Assembly: GCF_016545825.1 (NCBI RefSeq)
Contig: NC_052622.1
Coordinates: 377,001-441,000 of the forward strand
Reading direction: 5' to 3'
Length of the DNA: 64,000 bases
DNA from: Eucalyptus grandis
Taxonomy: Eukaryota; Streptophyta; Magnoliopsida; Myrtales; Myrtaceae
The notes under the pieces were generated by a model. That model was given only the letters and a program-made list of their open reading frames with translations. It was not told where the DNA came from and searched no databases. Shown piece after piece: positions 35,584-47,900 of this stretch (position 1 is its first letter; every line of letters starts with the position of its first letter). The position numbers and the translations under genes were made by a program.

Positions 35584-36417
35584 GGCCCGTTTGGTTCAAG
35601 TTTGGAGAAATGGCTTTGCATTTCCTCAAGTATCTTGAATGAATGGGCATTTTGTGAATACAAGAGTGTTTGGAAACTTATTTCTTTGTGTTTTTTGTGT
35701 ATATTTTGCAAAGCAATTTTAAGGTAAAAAGAAAAAAAGATAAGAAAAGAAAAGAGAGGAGAAGATGCAGCTGCATGGAGAGGAGAAAATTGTGAGGGAG
35801 CGGCTCGATAGTGGTGGTGGTGGTGGTGGGGAGGCGGCTGGTGGCAATGGTGGTGGCAGTGGCGGTGGGGGGCAAGCGGCTCGCCTGAGGTCAGCGACCT
35901 CAAGCAATGCCTTAGGTCGTGCAACCCAGGCAACTAGGTTGCGCCAACCTCAGGCGACACCCTGGGTCACACGACCTAGGCGGCGGTGCTTGGGTTGTTC
36001 GACCCAGGCAACGCCCCTAGCCACCTCGCCTAAGGTCATGCGACCTCAGGCGAGGGTTCCCGGCAGCCAGATTTGGCCGCTCGCGGCTAAGCGCCACCCA
36101 CTGGTTGAGCTTCGCGGTGGCCAAATCCAAGGAAGATGATGATGAATGGTATTTTTTGAGGGCACAAGGGGAAAACATGATTTTCAGTAAGGGCAATATT
36201 GGCAAGAAAAAAATTCATTAAACCTCAACCTAGCATTCCGAAAATGCTGAAAGCCCAAAGTAGGTCCGAATCTACTTTGGGCTTTCAACATTCCAAATGC
36301 TAGCATTTGTCAAATGGAGCCTCAAAAATGTGAACCAAACGCTTAATATTTTTCCCAATGGGCTTTGGGGGCTCAAAGCCCCTTGGGCCCCTTGGGAATG
36401 CTGAACCAAACGGGGCC
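35584..36417. mobile_element. Non-autonomous DNA transposon E, PIF/Harbinger-like
   Basis: Left end GGCCCGTTTGGTTCAAG and right end CTGAACCAAACGGGGCC are inverted repeats of each other. Flanks are TTG (35581-35583) and TTA (36418-36420), one mismatch from a 3-bp duplication. The core has a GGT-rich run (about 35811-35870) and GC-rich CCTCAGGCGAC / CCTGGGTCG repeats. Near the right end lies a strong palindrome (36245-36287). There is no transposase. Confidence 0.75.
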
Positions 36418-36625
36418 TTATATCTTTGGACATATTTATTCCTGTTTAGAAAAAAAAGCTCTAGATCTATTTGGCTATTGGTTCAGGGTTTGGCTCGCAT
36501 CTCGTATTTCATGGATTGGAGTTCGCTTGCCTAAGATGGACTTCTTGTCTTTACCAAGGTTGGAACTTTACATCAAGTGGAAAACCAGGAACTACGAATG
36601 ATACTCGTTCCACCGTGCTCTTTTA

Positions 36626-37410
36626 GGCCCCTTTGTTTGGTAACCATCCAAACGGGGCCAAATTCTAATTCTTTGTTCCCGAAATCAGTTTGGGCCTAAA
36701 ATCGCGTTTGGTAAAATTTTTGTTCCCAGGAACAGATTGGGAATAGAATCAAGAACAAAAAAAAAGTTGATTCTTGTTCTGGGAACGAATTTAAGAATCA
36801 AAATCAAGAACCCTCCTTCTTCCCTTTGGCCATCTCACGACCGTCGTCCACCACTGTCCATCGTCTGTCGCCGCCGTCCACCGCCGCTGCCGGCCGCCGG
36901 TCCGGCGAGCTCGCCGGAGGCTTGCCCAGCCACCGGCGAGGCTCGGCCTCCCAGATCCGGCGAGGCCGAGCCTCACCGGGCAGGCGGGAGTTGGGCAAGC
37001 CTCGTGACGCCCAGCCCCACAGGTGGCCAGGCGAGCCTTGCCTGGCCACCGGCAAGGCTTGCCAACCCCGCCGGTGGCCAGGCCACCGGCGAGGCCGAGC
37101 CTCGGCGGGGCTAGGCGAGCCTTGCCCACCGGCGACGAGGATCGGCCGACGAGGGCCGGCGATGCTCCGGTGAGGTCACGGCCCTCGTCTAGAAGATGAG
37201 AAAAAGGAAAAAAATTATTTAAAAATTAAAAAAATTGATTTGGAACATAATTAATGAGCACGGTACCAAACACAATTCTATTCTAGAATAAAAATTTTGG
37301 ACAGGTTACAAACAAACAGCTTAAAATGCTTAGAATCGGTTCAGGGAACGAATAAAAAGAATCGGTTCCGATCGAATTTACTCCCGAAAGAATCGTTACC
37401 AAACGCGCCC
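36626..37410. mobile_element. Non-autonomous DNA transposon A, PIF/Harbinger-like
   Basis: 785 bp between TTA at 36623-36625 and TTA at 37411-37413. The ends GGCCCCTTTGTTTGGTAACC and CGTTACCAAACGCGCCC are imperfect inverted repeats. The subterminal zones (GGAACAGATTGGGAATAGAAT-like) are also roughly inverted. The core 36830-37190 is GC-rich with many GGCGAGGC and GCCTCGCC strings. No transposase is encoded. Confidence 0.85.
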
Positions 37411-37413
37411 TTA

Positions 37414-38106
37414 GCGTCTATTCGGCAAAAACTATTTTTGTTACCCAAAACAACTATTTCTATTCTTTTGTTCTAGGGAACGAAAAAAGAATAGAAATGC
37501 GTTTGGTAAAATTTTTGTTATTGAGATTAAAAAATCTATTTTTTTTATTCTCGAGAATAGATTTGAAATAAAAATAAAATGTAGAAAAGAGTAACTTCTT
37601 ATTCTCGAAAACAATTTTTTTCTTTTCTCTTCTCTTTTCTCTTTTTTTTTTCTTTCCTTCTTCTTCCTTTTGATCGGTTTTTGGCCTTGGCCATGGCCGG
37701 CAACCTTGCTAGAGTGTTGTTGGCCCCTGGCGACACCGAGCCATGGCGAGGCTCATCGGCCCAAGCCTCGCGGTGGCTAGGCGAGCTCGACCTCGCCAAA
37801 TCTAGACGAGGTTGAGCCTCGCCGGTGGCCAGGCGAACTGCTGTCATGGCCGACAACCAGCTACAAAAGAGGAAGAAGGAGAGAAAAGAAAAATTTTAAA
37901 AAAAAAAAAAGGAAAAATAATACAAAATTAAAAGAAACAATAAAATTATACAATTTTACCAAATGCATTTCTATTTACGGAATATAAATTTTGTGTAGTT
38001 ACTAAGCGCATTTTTATACTTAAAAATTGTTCTTGGGAACAAAAAACAGAAATAATCATTTCGATTAAAAATTATTTCCGGGAAAGAATCGTTACCAAAT
38101 GCGCTC
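37414..38106. mobile_element. Non-autonomous DNA transposon B, PIF/Harbinger-like
   Basis: 693 bp. Its left TTA (37411-37413) is the right TTA of element A; its right flank is TTG (38107-38109). The ends GCGTCTATTCGGCAA and GTTACCAAATGCGCTC are diverged inverted repeats. The GC-rich core at 37680-37860 again has GGCGAGGCTC variants. Confidence 0.75.
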
Positions 38107-38265
38107 TTGATTTTTGCTATTGCAAGTGCTCCTCCTAGTCTAACTAGACAAAACGTAATCAACGCCACTAGTGATGGGGAGCTATTTAATCGATGAGTTC
38201 GAACTCTGCCGTAAAGGTTGGTGGTAGAGATAAAAATATATAGATTTGTAATAATTACGGACTTA

Positions 38266-39145
38266 GGCTCTATTTGGCAACTTGCCAAACAATAATAATT
38301 TCTACTCTTTTGTTTCCGGAAGTAAATTTGGAACAAAAATTCGTTAGATAAAATTTTTGTTCCTGAAAGTAAATTTGGAACATAATCGAGAAGTAGAAAA
38401 AAGTTGATTCTTTGTTCCCGAAAACAATTCTAGAATCAACCAATTTATCCTCTTACTTTTATTTTTTCTTGTTCTTCTTCCCTCTTTCTTTTTCTTCAAT
38501 TGTCGCTACTGTCGCCGTCTGCCACCCACTGTCGCCGATCGCTAGCGATTAGTTGGGCGAGGTTTAGTGAGCTCGTCGAGCCTCATTAGTGGCTAGGCGA
38601 GCCTCCAGCGAGCTCGTCGAATCTCGCCTAGCCATTGATGAGGCTGGCCTCCCCCAACCACCGACGAGCCTCACTTGGTTGGGCGAGGCTCGATTCAACC
38701 ATGACTAGGCAAGGCTCGATCTCGCTAGATCCGACTGAGGCCACTAGCCCAGCCAAGGCTCAATCAAGCCTCACTCAGTTGCCGGCGAGGCTCAGCTGAC
38801 AAGGCACAGCCTTGAGGGTCGACGATGCTCCAACGAGGTTACTGGCTCTTGTCTGGCTAATCGCTAATTATCTCAAGGTTGACAACCGGCAGACCTTGAA
38901 AGAGAAGAAGAGAAAGAAAATAAAAAAAAAGTAATAAAATTATTAAAAAATTATTTTAAAAAAATGATTTGAATTAGAAATTTTTATAATGGTACCAAAC
39001 GTAATTCTATATACTGGGAATTGAAGTTTTAGATAATTACTAAACGGCTTAAAATATTTTGAAATTGTTCCTAGAAACAAAATAAAAAAGAATTATTTTT
39101 GATAAAAAATTGTTCCCGGGAACATAAACATTACCAAACGCACTA
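38266..39145. mobile_element. Non-autonomous DNA transposon C, PIF/Harbinger-like
   Basis: 880 bp between TTA at 38263-38265 and 39146-39148. The ends are GGCTCTATTTGGCAACTT and CATTACCAAACGCACTA. Core 38500-38880 has GGCGAGGCTCG and GAGCCTCGCC repeats. It belongs to the same family as A, B and D. Confidence 0.82.
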
Positions 39146-39148
39146 TTA

Positions 39149-41750
39149 AAAGCCGGCAGGGACATTATCTCTTGTACTTTGACGCTTTTACTAGTACATA
39201 GTTATGATGTTAATGATGATTCCATTGAAATTTTTATATCTCACCCTTCCCTAATTAGGTTATAACGAATTTTTGTCTCGTTCTTATGTTGATTTTGTAA
39301 TCATATTATTATTATAACTCTTATATTCTCTACTGATTTTGAATGATGGCCACGTTTTTTTTTCCCCCCGAAACTGTGAGCTTATAAATTGAAAACGATG
39401 CCATACATCGTGTAATTGTCTTTGAGTTTTCAAACATCTATAGCATTCGGTACAAATCTGAATTAAAATTGGACGAGTATTTCTTCCACAGGTTATCTAC
39501 TTATCGAGATAATTATCTAAGGACTCTCTTGTAAATATATATGGTTTTTGAAATAGTAACATAGAAATTAACACTTCATGTACCGCAAATTATAAGGTGA
39601 ATTGTGTCTACATCTACTAATAGGAAATTGACTATTTAAAATGGATGTTATCACATAGATTTCATCTAATTTGACGGTTCATGCCAATTTTTAATGATAT
39701 ACATACATACATACATACATACACATATATATATACACACGTTCCCCAGTAAGATGACGAATATTGGTGTGTATTGTTAGCTACATACATACATATATAT
39801 ACACGTTCCCCAGTAAGATGACGAATATTGATGCGTATTGTTAGTTAGAACTGTCTTATGATAGAAAGTGCCAAGCTCAAAATTTTATATGTATTATCTA
39901 ACTACTTATCTAAACAAAAAAAGAAGAAGAAAACAACTCTAGTTAATCCTTCTTTATAGAACAAATGTCAAATTATAGAGTTGAAGGGCAAGCTAATCAA
40001 AATAATACTTCGGAAGCCATTTAATTTGAGACTCCATAGTACCGAATTTAAAGGAAGTGTCCCATATTATCTCTAGATGTTGCGACGAACTATAAGTATA
40101 AAATAAACAACTAATAATTTACGCCACCTTTGATGTGTATAGTGAGTCCGCATCTTTTCTGTACAGGTAATCAACGCTAATGTTTTAAGAGTCCTTAAAT
40201 TATATTACCTACGAAGTTAAAAGAAAGATTTGGACTCCGTTTGTTTTGATGAAGACATTTTCGGGCAAAATATTTCTCTCATTTTCAGGCATTTGGTTCG
40301 TTTAAGAAAATGAATCAACAAAAACCTATGCTTAAATTTAAAATAATAATTTCCTTTTCAAATAATAGAAAATCATTTTAAAAATATGACTATATATCAA
40401 TACTTGAGAACGGAATTCCCCACACAAATTTTCGACAAGGCTAAGTCTCTGGTAGGGGTGATCGGTTATCGGTATGGTTTGGTTTCACCTAAAAATCAAG
40501 AATTGGACTGGATGGTCTTAGGATCAAAAATTGGATCGACCGATATAGTCCAATCCAGTGAAACCAGCCACTTAGCAAACAAATTAAAAAAATACAGGAG
40601 TTATTACAATTTTAGGATTTATTATTTTTAAGAAATTAAAAAATATATCTTTTAAGAAAAGAGAATTGATCAAGTCCAGTACGGTTCCCAACCGGAACTA
40701 GGAATCGGACTAGGAACATAACTGATGTTTCCGAGAATTGAACCAAACCAGTCGGTCTAATATACTCACCTTTAGTCTCCAGCACTTGAGCTAGACTCCA
40801 TTAAGACTAGTCTTGTGGCCTTAATGCTCATGCCTAGGGTTCATCATGGTAGAGCTCAAGAACTTGGTGCTTGTGCTTGAGCCTCCAACCCCCACACACA
40901 AGTTGATCAAGATAGGGCTTGAAGCCCAAGTGCTCATGCCCATGCTTGATGGCCCAGCACTCGAGCCCAAGTCCATAAAGGCTAAGCTTGGTTCCTTGAT
41001 GCCCTAGTTCAAGCCTACAAAGGCTATGCTTAGGTTCGTAAAGGTTGTGCACGGCCTCAGCTCAGGACCCTCATGCCCATGCTTGAGTTTATTGAGGTTG
41101 GCCTCAGGACCTAGGTGGTCATGCCTTGATCTTTAGCACTCGGGTTGAGGTCCATCTCGGTTGGAATCGAACTCTAGTGCCCATACCAAGTTCCCTAGCT
41201 CCCCATGCATGTTATTAGCCCACCAATAATATATGTCTATTAAAGAAAATCAAATCATATCTTTTATATCAAACGACAAAAAATATTTTCTAATTCATTT
41301 TTAGGTATGAACCAAACACAAGAATATATATTAGTAAAAAATAGTTTCTAGAAATATCAAATTTCCACAAAACAAAGAAAACCTTGATGTCAAATTTTAA
41401 ATGCACAATAAGGTAAATGGAAAAATATCTAATTTTTATTAAACAAACGCAAAATAAAGAATTAGGTTTTTGAAAATTTGATCGATAATGAAGAAAAAAC
41501 TTGGGTTTCTTGGAAATTTCTCTATTTGACAAGATTAATTTTTATGGAGGTAAAATCTAACAATTAAAAAAATATAGTGCTTTTCAATGTACATGGGAAT
41601 TTTATCTTTTGGTAACTAAATTCTACATAGAAACAAAAAAAAAAAAAAAAAAAAGGAAAAGGAAAGTCGATAAATCCATCACGTTAAATCAGAATTGAAT
41701 GATTGAGGGTATTTTTATCTTTTTGGTAAAAATTAAATAGAATTAGTCAT
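39149..41750. other. AT-rich intergenic DNA with simple and local repeats
   Basis: A CATA microsatellite covers about 39698-39724. A 63-bp local duplication follows (GTTCCCCAGTAAGATGACG at 39741 and 39804). At about 40440-40770 there are GGTTTGGTT- and CGGTC-type strings of a dispersed repeat. At about 40780-41190 a degenerate run of GCTCATGCCCATGCTTGA-like strings stands out. An A-run is at 41634-41654. The ends near 40280 (TTTGGTTCG) and 41310 (GAACCAAAC) could bound another DNA element, but no target duplication was found. No gene. Confidence 0.5.
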
Positions 41751-41988
41751 GTTAAGTGCATAAATAGCGCGGCCCAAAAATCAAGGTGATTCGTATCCCC
41801 CCCAAAAAAAAGGCATTAAAAAAGTTTTTGAAATCCGGCAGCTGAAGAGGGAAAGTCCAGCTCCAGCGCCAGCAGTTTGCAGAAGCTCGAAGCCTTCACC
41901 TCCGCGCTTTACCCTGGTGCTGCAACTGCAACTGCGACTGCGACTGCGTGAGCATCGTCGATTTTCAGTCCCGCGATCCTCCGAAGAG

Positions 41989-44900
41989 ATGTCGAACGAG
42001 AACGCCGAGGCCTCGTCTCAAGAGCAGATCACGGAGGCGCAGATGGCTCGAATCTCCCACAAGTTCCGAGCCGCCAAGGCCCTGCTCGCCCGCAAACGCC
42101 CCTCCCTCTCTCCCTCCTTCCCCGACGCTCTCCGCCGCAGGTACGACCCGTCTCCGTATTCGCTCCCTCCTCTCCCACCTCCTGCTCTGGCCGACGCTCA
42201 GTGATTGTATGCCTCCGGTCGTGCCCAACTCAGGCTTGAAAATGAGATTCCGCCTTCCCCGCTGTCGAGCGTCCGACGAATTCCGCTCTCGGAGATCTCG
42301 ACGAACGCGCCGTCGTCGAAGGGACTCGAGCCGTTGGGCAGCGGTCTAGGCGAGGTGATTCGAGAGGCGAGGATTAGTGCACAGGACGGACGCGAATTGG
42401 ATTCTTATAGGACTCCCGCGAAACGACCCGAATGCTGCGGCGTAGGCGATCCGTTCTCGAATTGTAGCATTCTAGACGATGCTTTCGACGATGCCCTCCT
42501 GGAAGAGCTTGATGCTTTGTCGGAGGGGAAATCTTCGACGTGCGAGGCAGGAGACCACGTTGGCCCCATTCGAAGGGAATCTGCGGCTCAAGTCAGCTGC
42601 TCTGTTGATCTCGACGCCAGTGCTGCCTTTGTTGCCGTCGATGACAACGCCGGGAGTGGTGAGCGAGGAATTCCTGACGGTGATGACTTTAGAGTTGCCA
42701 AGAGCATGAGCATGCCCGAAGGGTACTCGAAGTACTTGGATTCTCTGAATGAAAGGCAACAAGAAGCGGCTTGCACTGATATCTCAGTTCCTTTGATGAT
42801 TGTTGCTGGTCCAGGCAGTGGAAAGGTCTTCTTCTCTTGTTTATTTGTCTCTTCCACTCCTCCCAAATTCGATTTAACATTTCTTCCGCGGCAAATATGA
42901 CTCCTTTCCTTTCTCATTTCAGACTTCAACTATGGTTGGGCGCATTTTGACATTACTTAATCAGGTACTTCCTATCGCATCATTGGATTGTTCATCTTAG
43001 GCATAAACGACTCTTTTATGTTCTATTTGAACTTTTTTTCCCATTCTATGTTCAAATGAGCAAGTGTGATTTTCTGCTTCAATTAAAGTTGAAACTGTTG
43101 ATATCTCCAAGTTCATGGAATGTCTCACCTCTCGATTAAGTATTCTTTCTTCACTGATACTTTTTCCAGGGTCTTGACCCTTCAAACATTCTAGCAATGA
43201 CTTTCACCACTGCAGCTGCTTCTGAAATGAGAGACAGAATTGGAACCATTGCTGGGAAGGAAGCAGCTAAAGACCTTACAATCAGCACATTTCATTCATT
43301 TTCATTGCAACTCTGCCGTAGTCATGCTGAAAAGTACACTTCTTCTTTTATTGTACCTTTTTCATTCCAAGATGTATACATTTGAAGAGAATATGCTCTT
43401 TGGATCTGGGTTTGTGTGTGAAAGCAGTATAGTGGTTGCATGTTCTGTTGTCCCAATATTGGTGTAGTTTTCGTTAATCTCCTCCTAGCATACACCAGAG
43501 CTCCACATAGTTTACAGATATATGATTCGCCTCCAATTTTCAGCTCTCCTTTATGATTATCTTTGTTCCAATGATGACATCTCTTTCACAACATTCTTAT
43601 GCTAATTATTTCCCTCTCATAATGAAGTATTGACTATTAAAAGTCAATTTGATTGTTATATAGGATAGAGCGTACCCCAGAATTTCAGATATTTGGCCAT
43701 GGACAACAGAGAAAAGCAGTCATTGAGGCCCTAAGATTGTTAGAACAAGAAAACAGTAAACAAAATAATGATATTGGTGACCTTTCTGAAGATCCCAATG
43801 GCTTGACATCTCCACAGCTTTTCAAGGATAGATCGAAGAAGTGGCAGAAGTTTGTTACTCAGGTCAGTAGTCAGCCTAAAACAGGGCAGTATTTTGCTTG
43901 AAGTTTCAAAAATCATTCTCAGATTCAGTTTTGGGTTACGGTAAAAATTTTCTTCATATAAGAAAGAACTAGAAAGCACCTAATTGGACAATATCATCTC
44001 TCAATTAATGTCATTTTCTAGATTTCTCAGATATTCATGCCATGTGATTTGGTTGAAAATTAAAGGTGCAGATAAAGCATTGGGTGCAGGAAACACTTTT
44101 TCACAAGCACCAAAATCCTGAACATGCACTTTTTAGGCACTCCTAAACCTACTCTTTTTGGGAAATTTATTTGCTTTGCTAGTGAAATAGTACGGGGCAC
44201 TTTACATGTCAGGGCCTGTGCTCTCTCTTTCAGGCTAAATCTTTTGGAGGGCGAGAGTGAGAACAGGCCATTTTCTATGTTAAGGCACCATTGTTTTCTC
44301 TTTGAGGCTAAAGCTTCATTTTGGGTGGAGGGAGGGAGGGAGGCAGGAAGTGGGAGGGAGGGAGGGAGGGAGGGAGTCTGGTTCATGAAGGGTCCATGGC
44401 ACTTTAAATCATTCAGCCTATTTTATTTGGATACATGTATCTTACTGACTATAAATGTCTCCTAGGCGTGTGTTTAGGTTGGTTTCCGGTACCTTTACAC
44501 CTTTCAACAAGCAACAAAGTCCAAATAATTGCATGTTTGTGGCTTCTTAAATCTACTCATTTTTGTTTGGATATTCATTTGCTTAACCTGAGAAAAAGTA
44601 TTAAGGTACTTTAGGTTTCAAGGCATTGAAGTTCTCTCTTTCAGGCTAAAGCTTCAGGAAAGACACCTCAAGATTGCAGTAAGTCGGGCAATGATACTGG
44701 AGTAAGCTGATTCTCTTTTAGAAAGTTCTTCAGCTTAAATAGTAAAGTTTGCTCCTTTACTTTCTTTTGTTATTCTGCTGTTGAGTTTCTTGTTTTGACC
44801 TTAATTAGGCTGCAATTCTTCACAACTACAATGATATATTGAGATCTTGTGATGCTTTGGATTACCATGACCTTATTAACTGTTCCATGAAGTTGCTCAC

Positions 44901-47900
44901 TGATTTTCCAGAAGGTCAGTACTTCCTATATATAAAGTTATCCAATTCGTAATTATTGTTCAAAGTCAAGTTAACATTTATCAATGTCCAATTTCAAGTG
45001 CTCAAGGAATGTCAGGATATGTATAAGGCCATCATAATAGATGAGTTCCAAGATACAAGTGCCATGCAGTATAATCTCTTGCGGATTCTTGCATCTCATA
45101 ACCGCATAACTATTGTTGGAGATGATGATCAAGTATGTCCACACAATTTTGGTTTTCATATCTTGACCATTTTGGCAAGTCACTGCAAAACAGTTGTGTC
45201 CTTACATTATTTGGAGTTAAACCCCTGTGCTTGTGCTGCAGTCAATTTTTAGTTTTAGTGGAGCGAATATATCTGGGTTTGATTCTTTTCGTGAAGATTT
45301 TCCAATGCATAAAGAGGTCAGCTTTCCTAGTTTGCCTTTTCTATGATCCCTTCCCTATCTCCCTGTCTTAAATAGCCAAGCTTGTATTTTCATACTAGAC
45401 TTGACATAGCCTTTATGGTGCAGATTAGATTAGTAAAGAATTACCGTTCCACTGGGTGTATTGTCGAGGCTGCATCATCTCTCATTAAAAATAATGTGAA
45501 GAGGCGCCAATTCAAGAATGTCCTCACTGATAATTCCACAGGATCTAAGGTGTATTGCCACTTTTTTTGGTAGAAGAATAATTTGGTGCACAAGTAATAA
45601 ATTTATACTGAATTCGATTATAATATGTAGATTACTGTCAAAGAATGTCGCAATGAGGACGCACAGTGTACATTTGTTATTGACAAGATTCTGGAAGCCA
45701 TGTCTAGTGGTTCCACTGCTAATTGCTCTTATGGAGATATTGCAATCCTTTACCGTAGGCAGGTCAAGCTTCTTTGTGTGTGTGTTTATTATTATTATTA
45801 TTATATAATTTTTTTTTATATAGATGGAAAGAGTTGTTTAGTGACGATTTGTTCTGAAAATTCTGGTTCTGCAGGTCTCTGGCAAACCATTCCAAAGTGC
45901 CTTTCGAGAAAGAAAAATTCCTTTTAACGTGCATGGTGTGGCCTTTTACAGGAAAAAGGTTTTCCCCCCTTAATTCTTCTGGATCGCCATACTTGCAATG
46001 CTCTGTCATATTAACATCCTTATCTTAAATTTCAGTATTAAGTCTCTAATGCACGTGGAATTTTGGAACAATTTTCTGTCAATAACAGAGTTAATCTATC
46101 ATTTGACGCTGATTTTGCCATTGGAGTATTCACTAACTAGCTTTTTTTGGTCCTTCTTATCTTCCAAAACCATTTCCTTCTCAAATTTTCTCTGCTGCAG
46201 CATTTCTAAGCCCATAGATACAATTGCTATGCTTGCCCTTATGATAAAACTGGTGCAATTTATCAACCATATTTTGTCTCAGAATCTACTGTGCTGTGTG
46301 CACAGACTTCATTTTTGCTTATGACTATATAGGGATCTCTTTTCGTAGCAGTCTGCTAGCTGGTTGAGATGTCTCATACCTTTCCTATTTTACTGCATAG
46401 TCATGTTTCATTACAGTTCTTTCACAATTTGGTGAAGTTTCTAGTGAAAATGGATTTTAAGCTACTAATCACATTATAACAAAGTTTGGGCTCTTGTAAA
46501 GGACCAAATTATTGTTTTGACATAACCAATATTGTTTTTTGCCCGTCTTATGGTCATGTTGCCCACCTTTTCTGAATATTGAAATAGTTGATGCAATTAA
46601 TTTTTCCCGCTGGCAAACTGCAGAATTCCGTGCAAGAACTATACTTGTTTGTTGATTAAAACAACCTTCTGCCATAGGTAGTTAGAGCCATAATTGCTAT
46701 GCTCAAGTCAGCAGTGCCTGGCTGTGATGATGGTCCATATCGACAAGTCTTGAAGGTTTTGCTTCCTTTTGAGAAAGAGGAAAAGAAGAGGGTATGTGTC
46801 TTTAAGTGATGGCTGGTTCAATTTTTGGATCATGCAAGATATCCATGCCTGTCTTTTAGTTTTTCCAACAAGCGTTGATCTCTCTCTTTGACAGGTAATT
46901 AACCATATAGACAAGATATCCACTGTGAGAAAGTGCAGCTTCATATCTGTTGCCTCTGACATCTTTAGTGCAAAACTTTCCGGAACATTTAAGAGGTTAA
47001 TTCTCTCGACTCTATACATCATATCATCTAACAATAACAAGAATTTCTTCTTCTTTTTTTGTTTTTTTGTTTTTTTTAAATTACTGATCATTCATTTACT
47101 TCCTGGCTGTATATATAACGACTATCTTCTCGGCTTCCCTCTTTGATTTTGTTAATTTAAATGTCTATTCTCCAGTAAAATTACTTGGTTTTACAGCCAT
47201 GGGATTTGTGAAGCAACCTAATAGCCCGTTTGATTGCAGTATTGTAATAAGCATGAAATGTAAGGGCTATCATGCTGCAAAATAATGGGGATGCAGCAGT
47301 TATAATGCTTTTGGTTTAAGTGACCTGATACGTATTATACTATATGATTTCATAAATGATATATGTAATAGGGGAGAAGAGCATAAAATTATCCATTAAT
47401 GACATAGGTACAGATATAAAAAATACTATTGTTTGTTGACCCATAATTGACATATGCCCCATGTGTAACAGCCAGCAGGTACATATGTATTAGGTTTAAA
47501 TGGACACTGAAGGGTGTTCTATCATTTGATTCTTTGTCATGGCACTGTTATCACTAAACAGTGCAGTGGGAGACTTGTGATGATGTAAAAGTTTGGATGC
47601 TAGAATGTTAAATTGGCCCAATGTATGTTGTCGGTAACATTTTATTGCATATAGCTACCAGTGTTTGTGAACTGCGTCTTGGATCTTATCTCGTGCCATT
47701 GTCTTGCTATTCTGTCGACATGTTATTAATGATCTGATTGGTTCTTTTTTACAGGAGTCAACTTACACAAGGACGCAAGGTGTTGTCGACTTTGGAGATG
47801 ATATCTAGACTGGTTCACAGGGTAAACATTGCTATTTCTTAGTTCATTGACCTCTTATCAGTATAGATAGAGGTTATAGTTGCTATAAATTGTCTGATAC

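Noticed and set aside
36737..37173. Open frames in the GC-rich core of element A, both strands
   Set aside because: Composed of GGCGAGGC repeats; the other elements of the family have non-matching frames, so there is no conserved protein.
40240..41330. Another TTA-type element bounded by TTTGGTTCG and GAACCAAAC
   Set aside because: The inverted ends are short, no TTA or other duplication is found, and the inner sequence is a mix of unrelated repeats.
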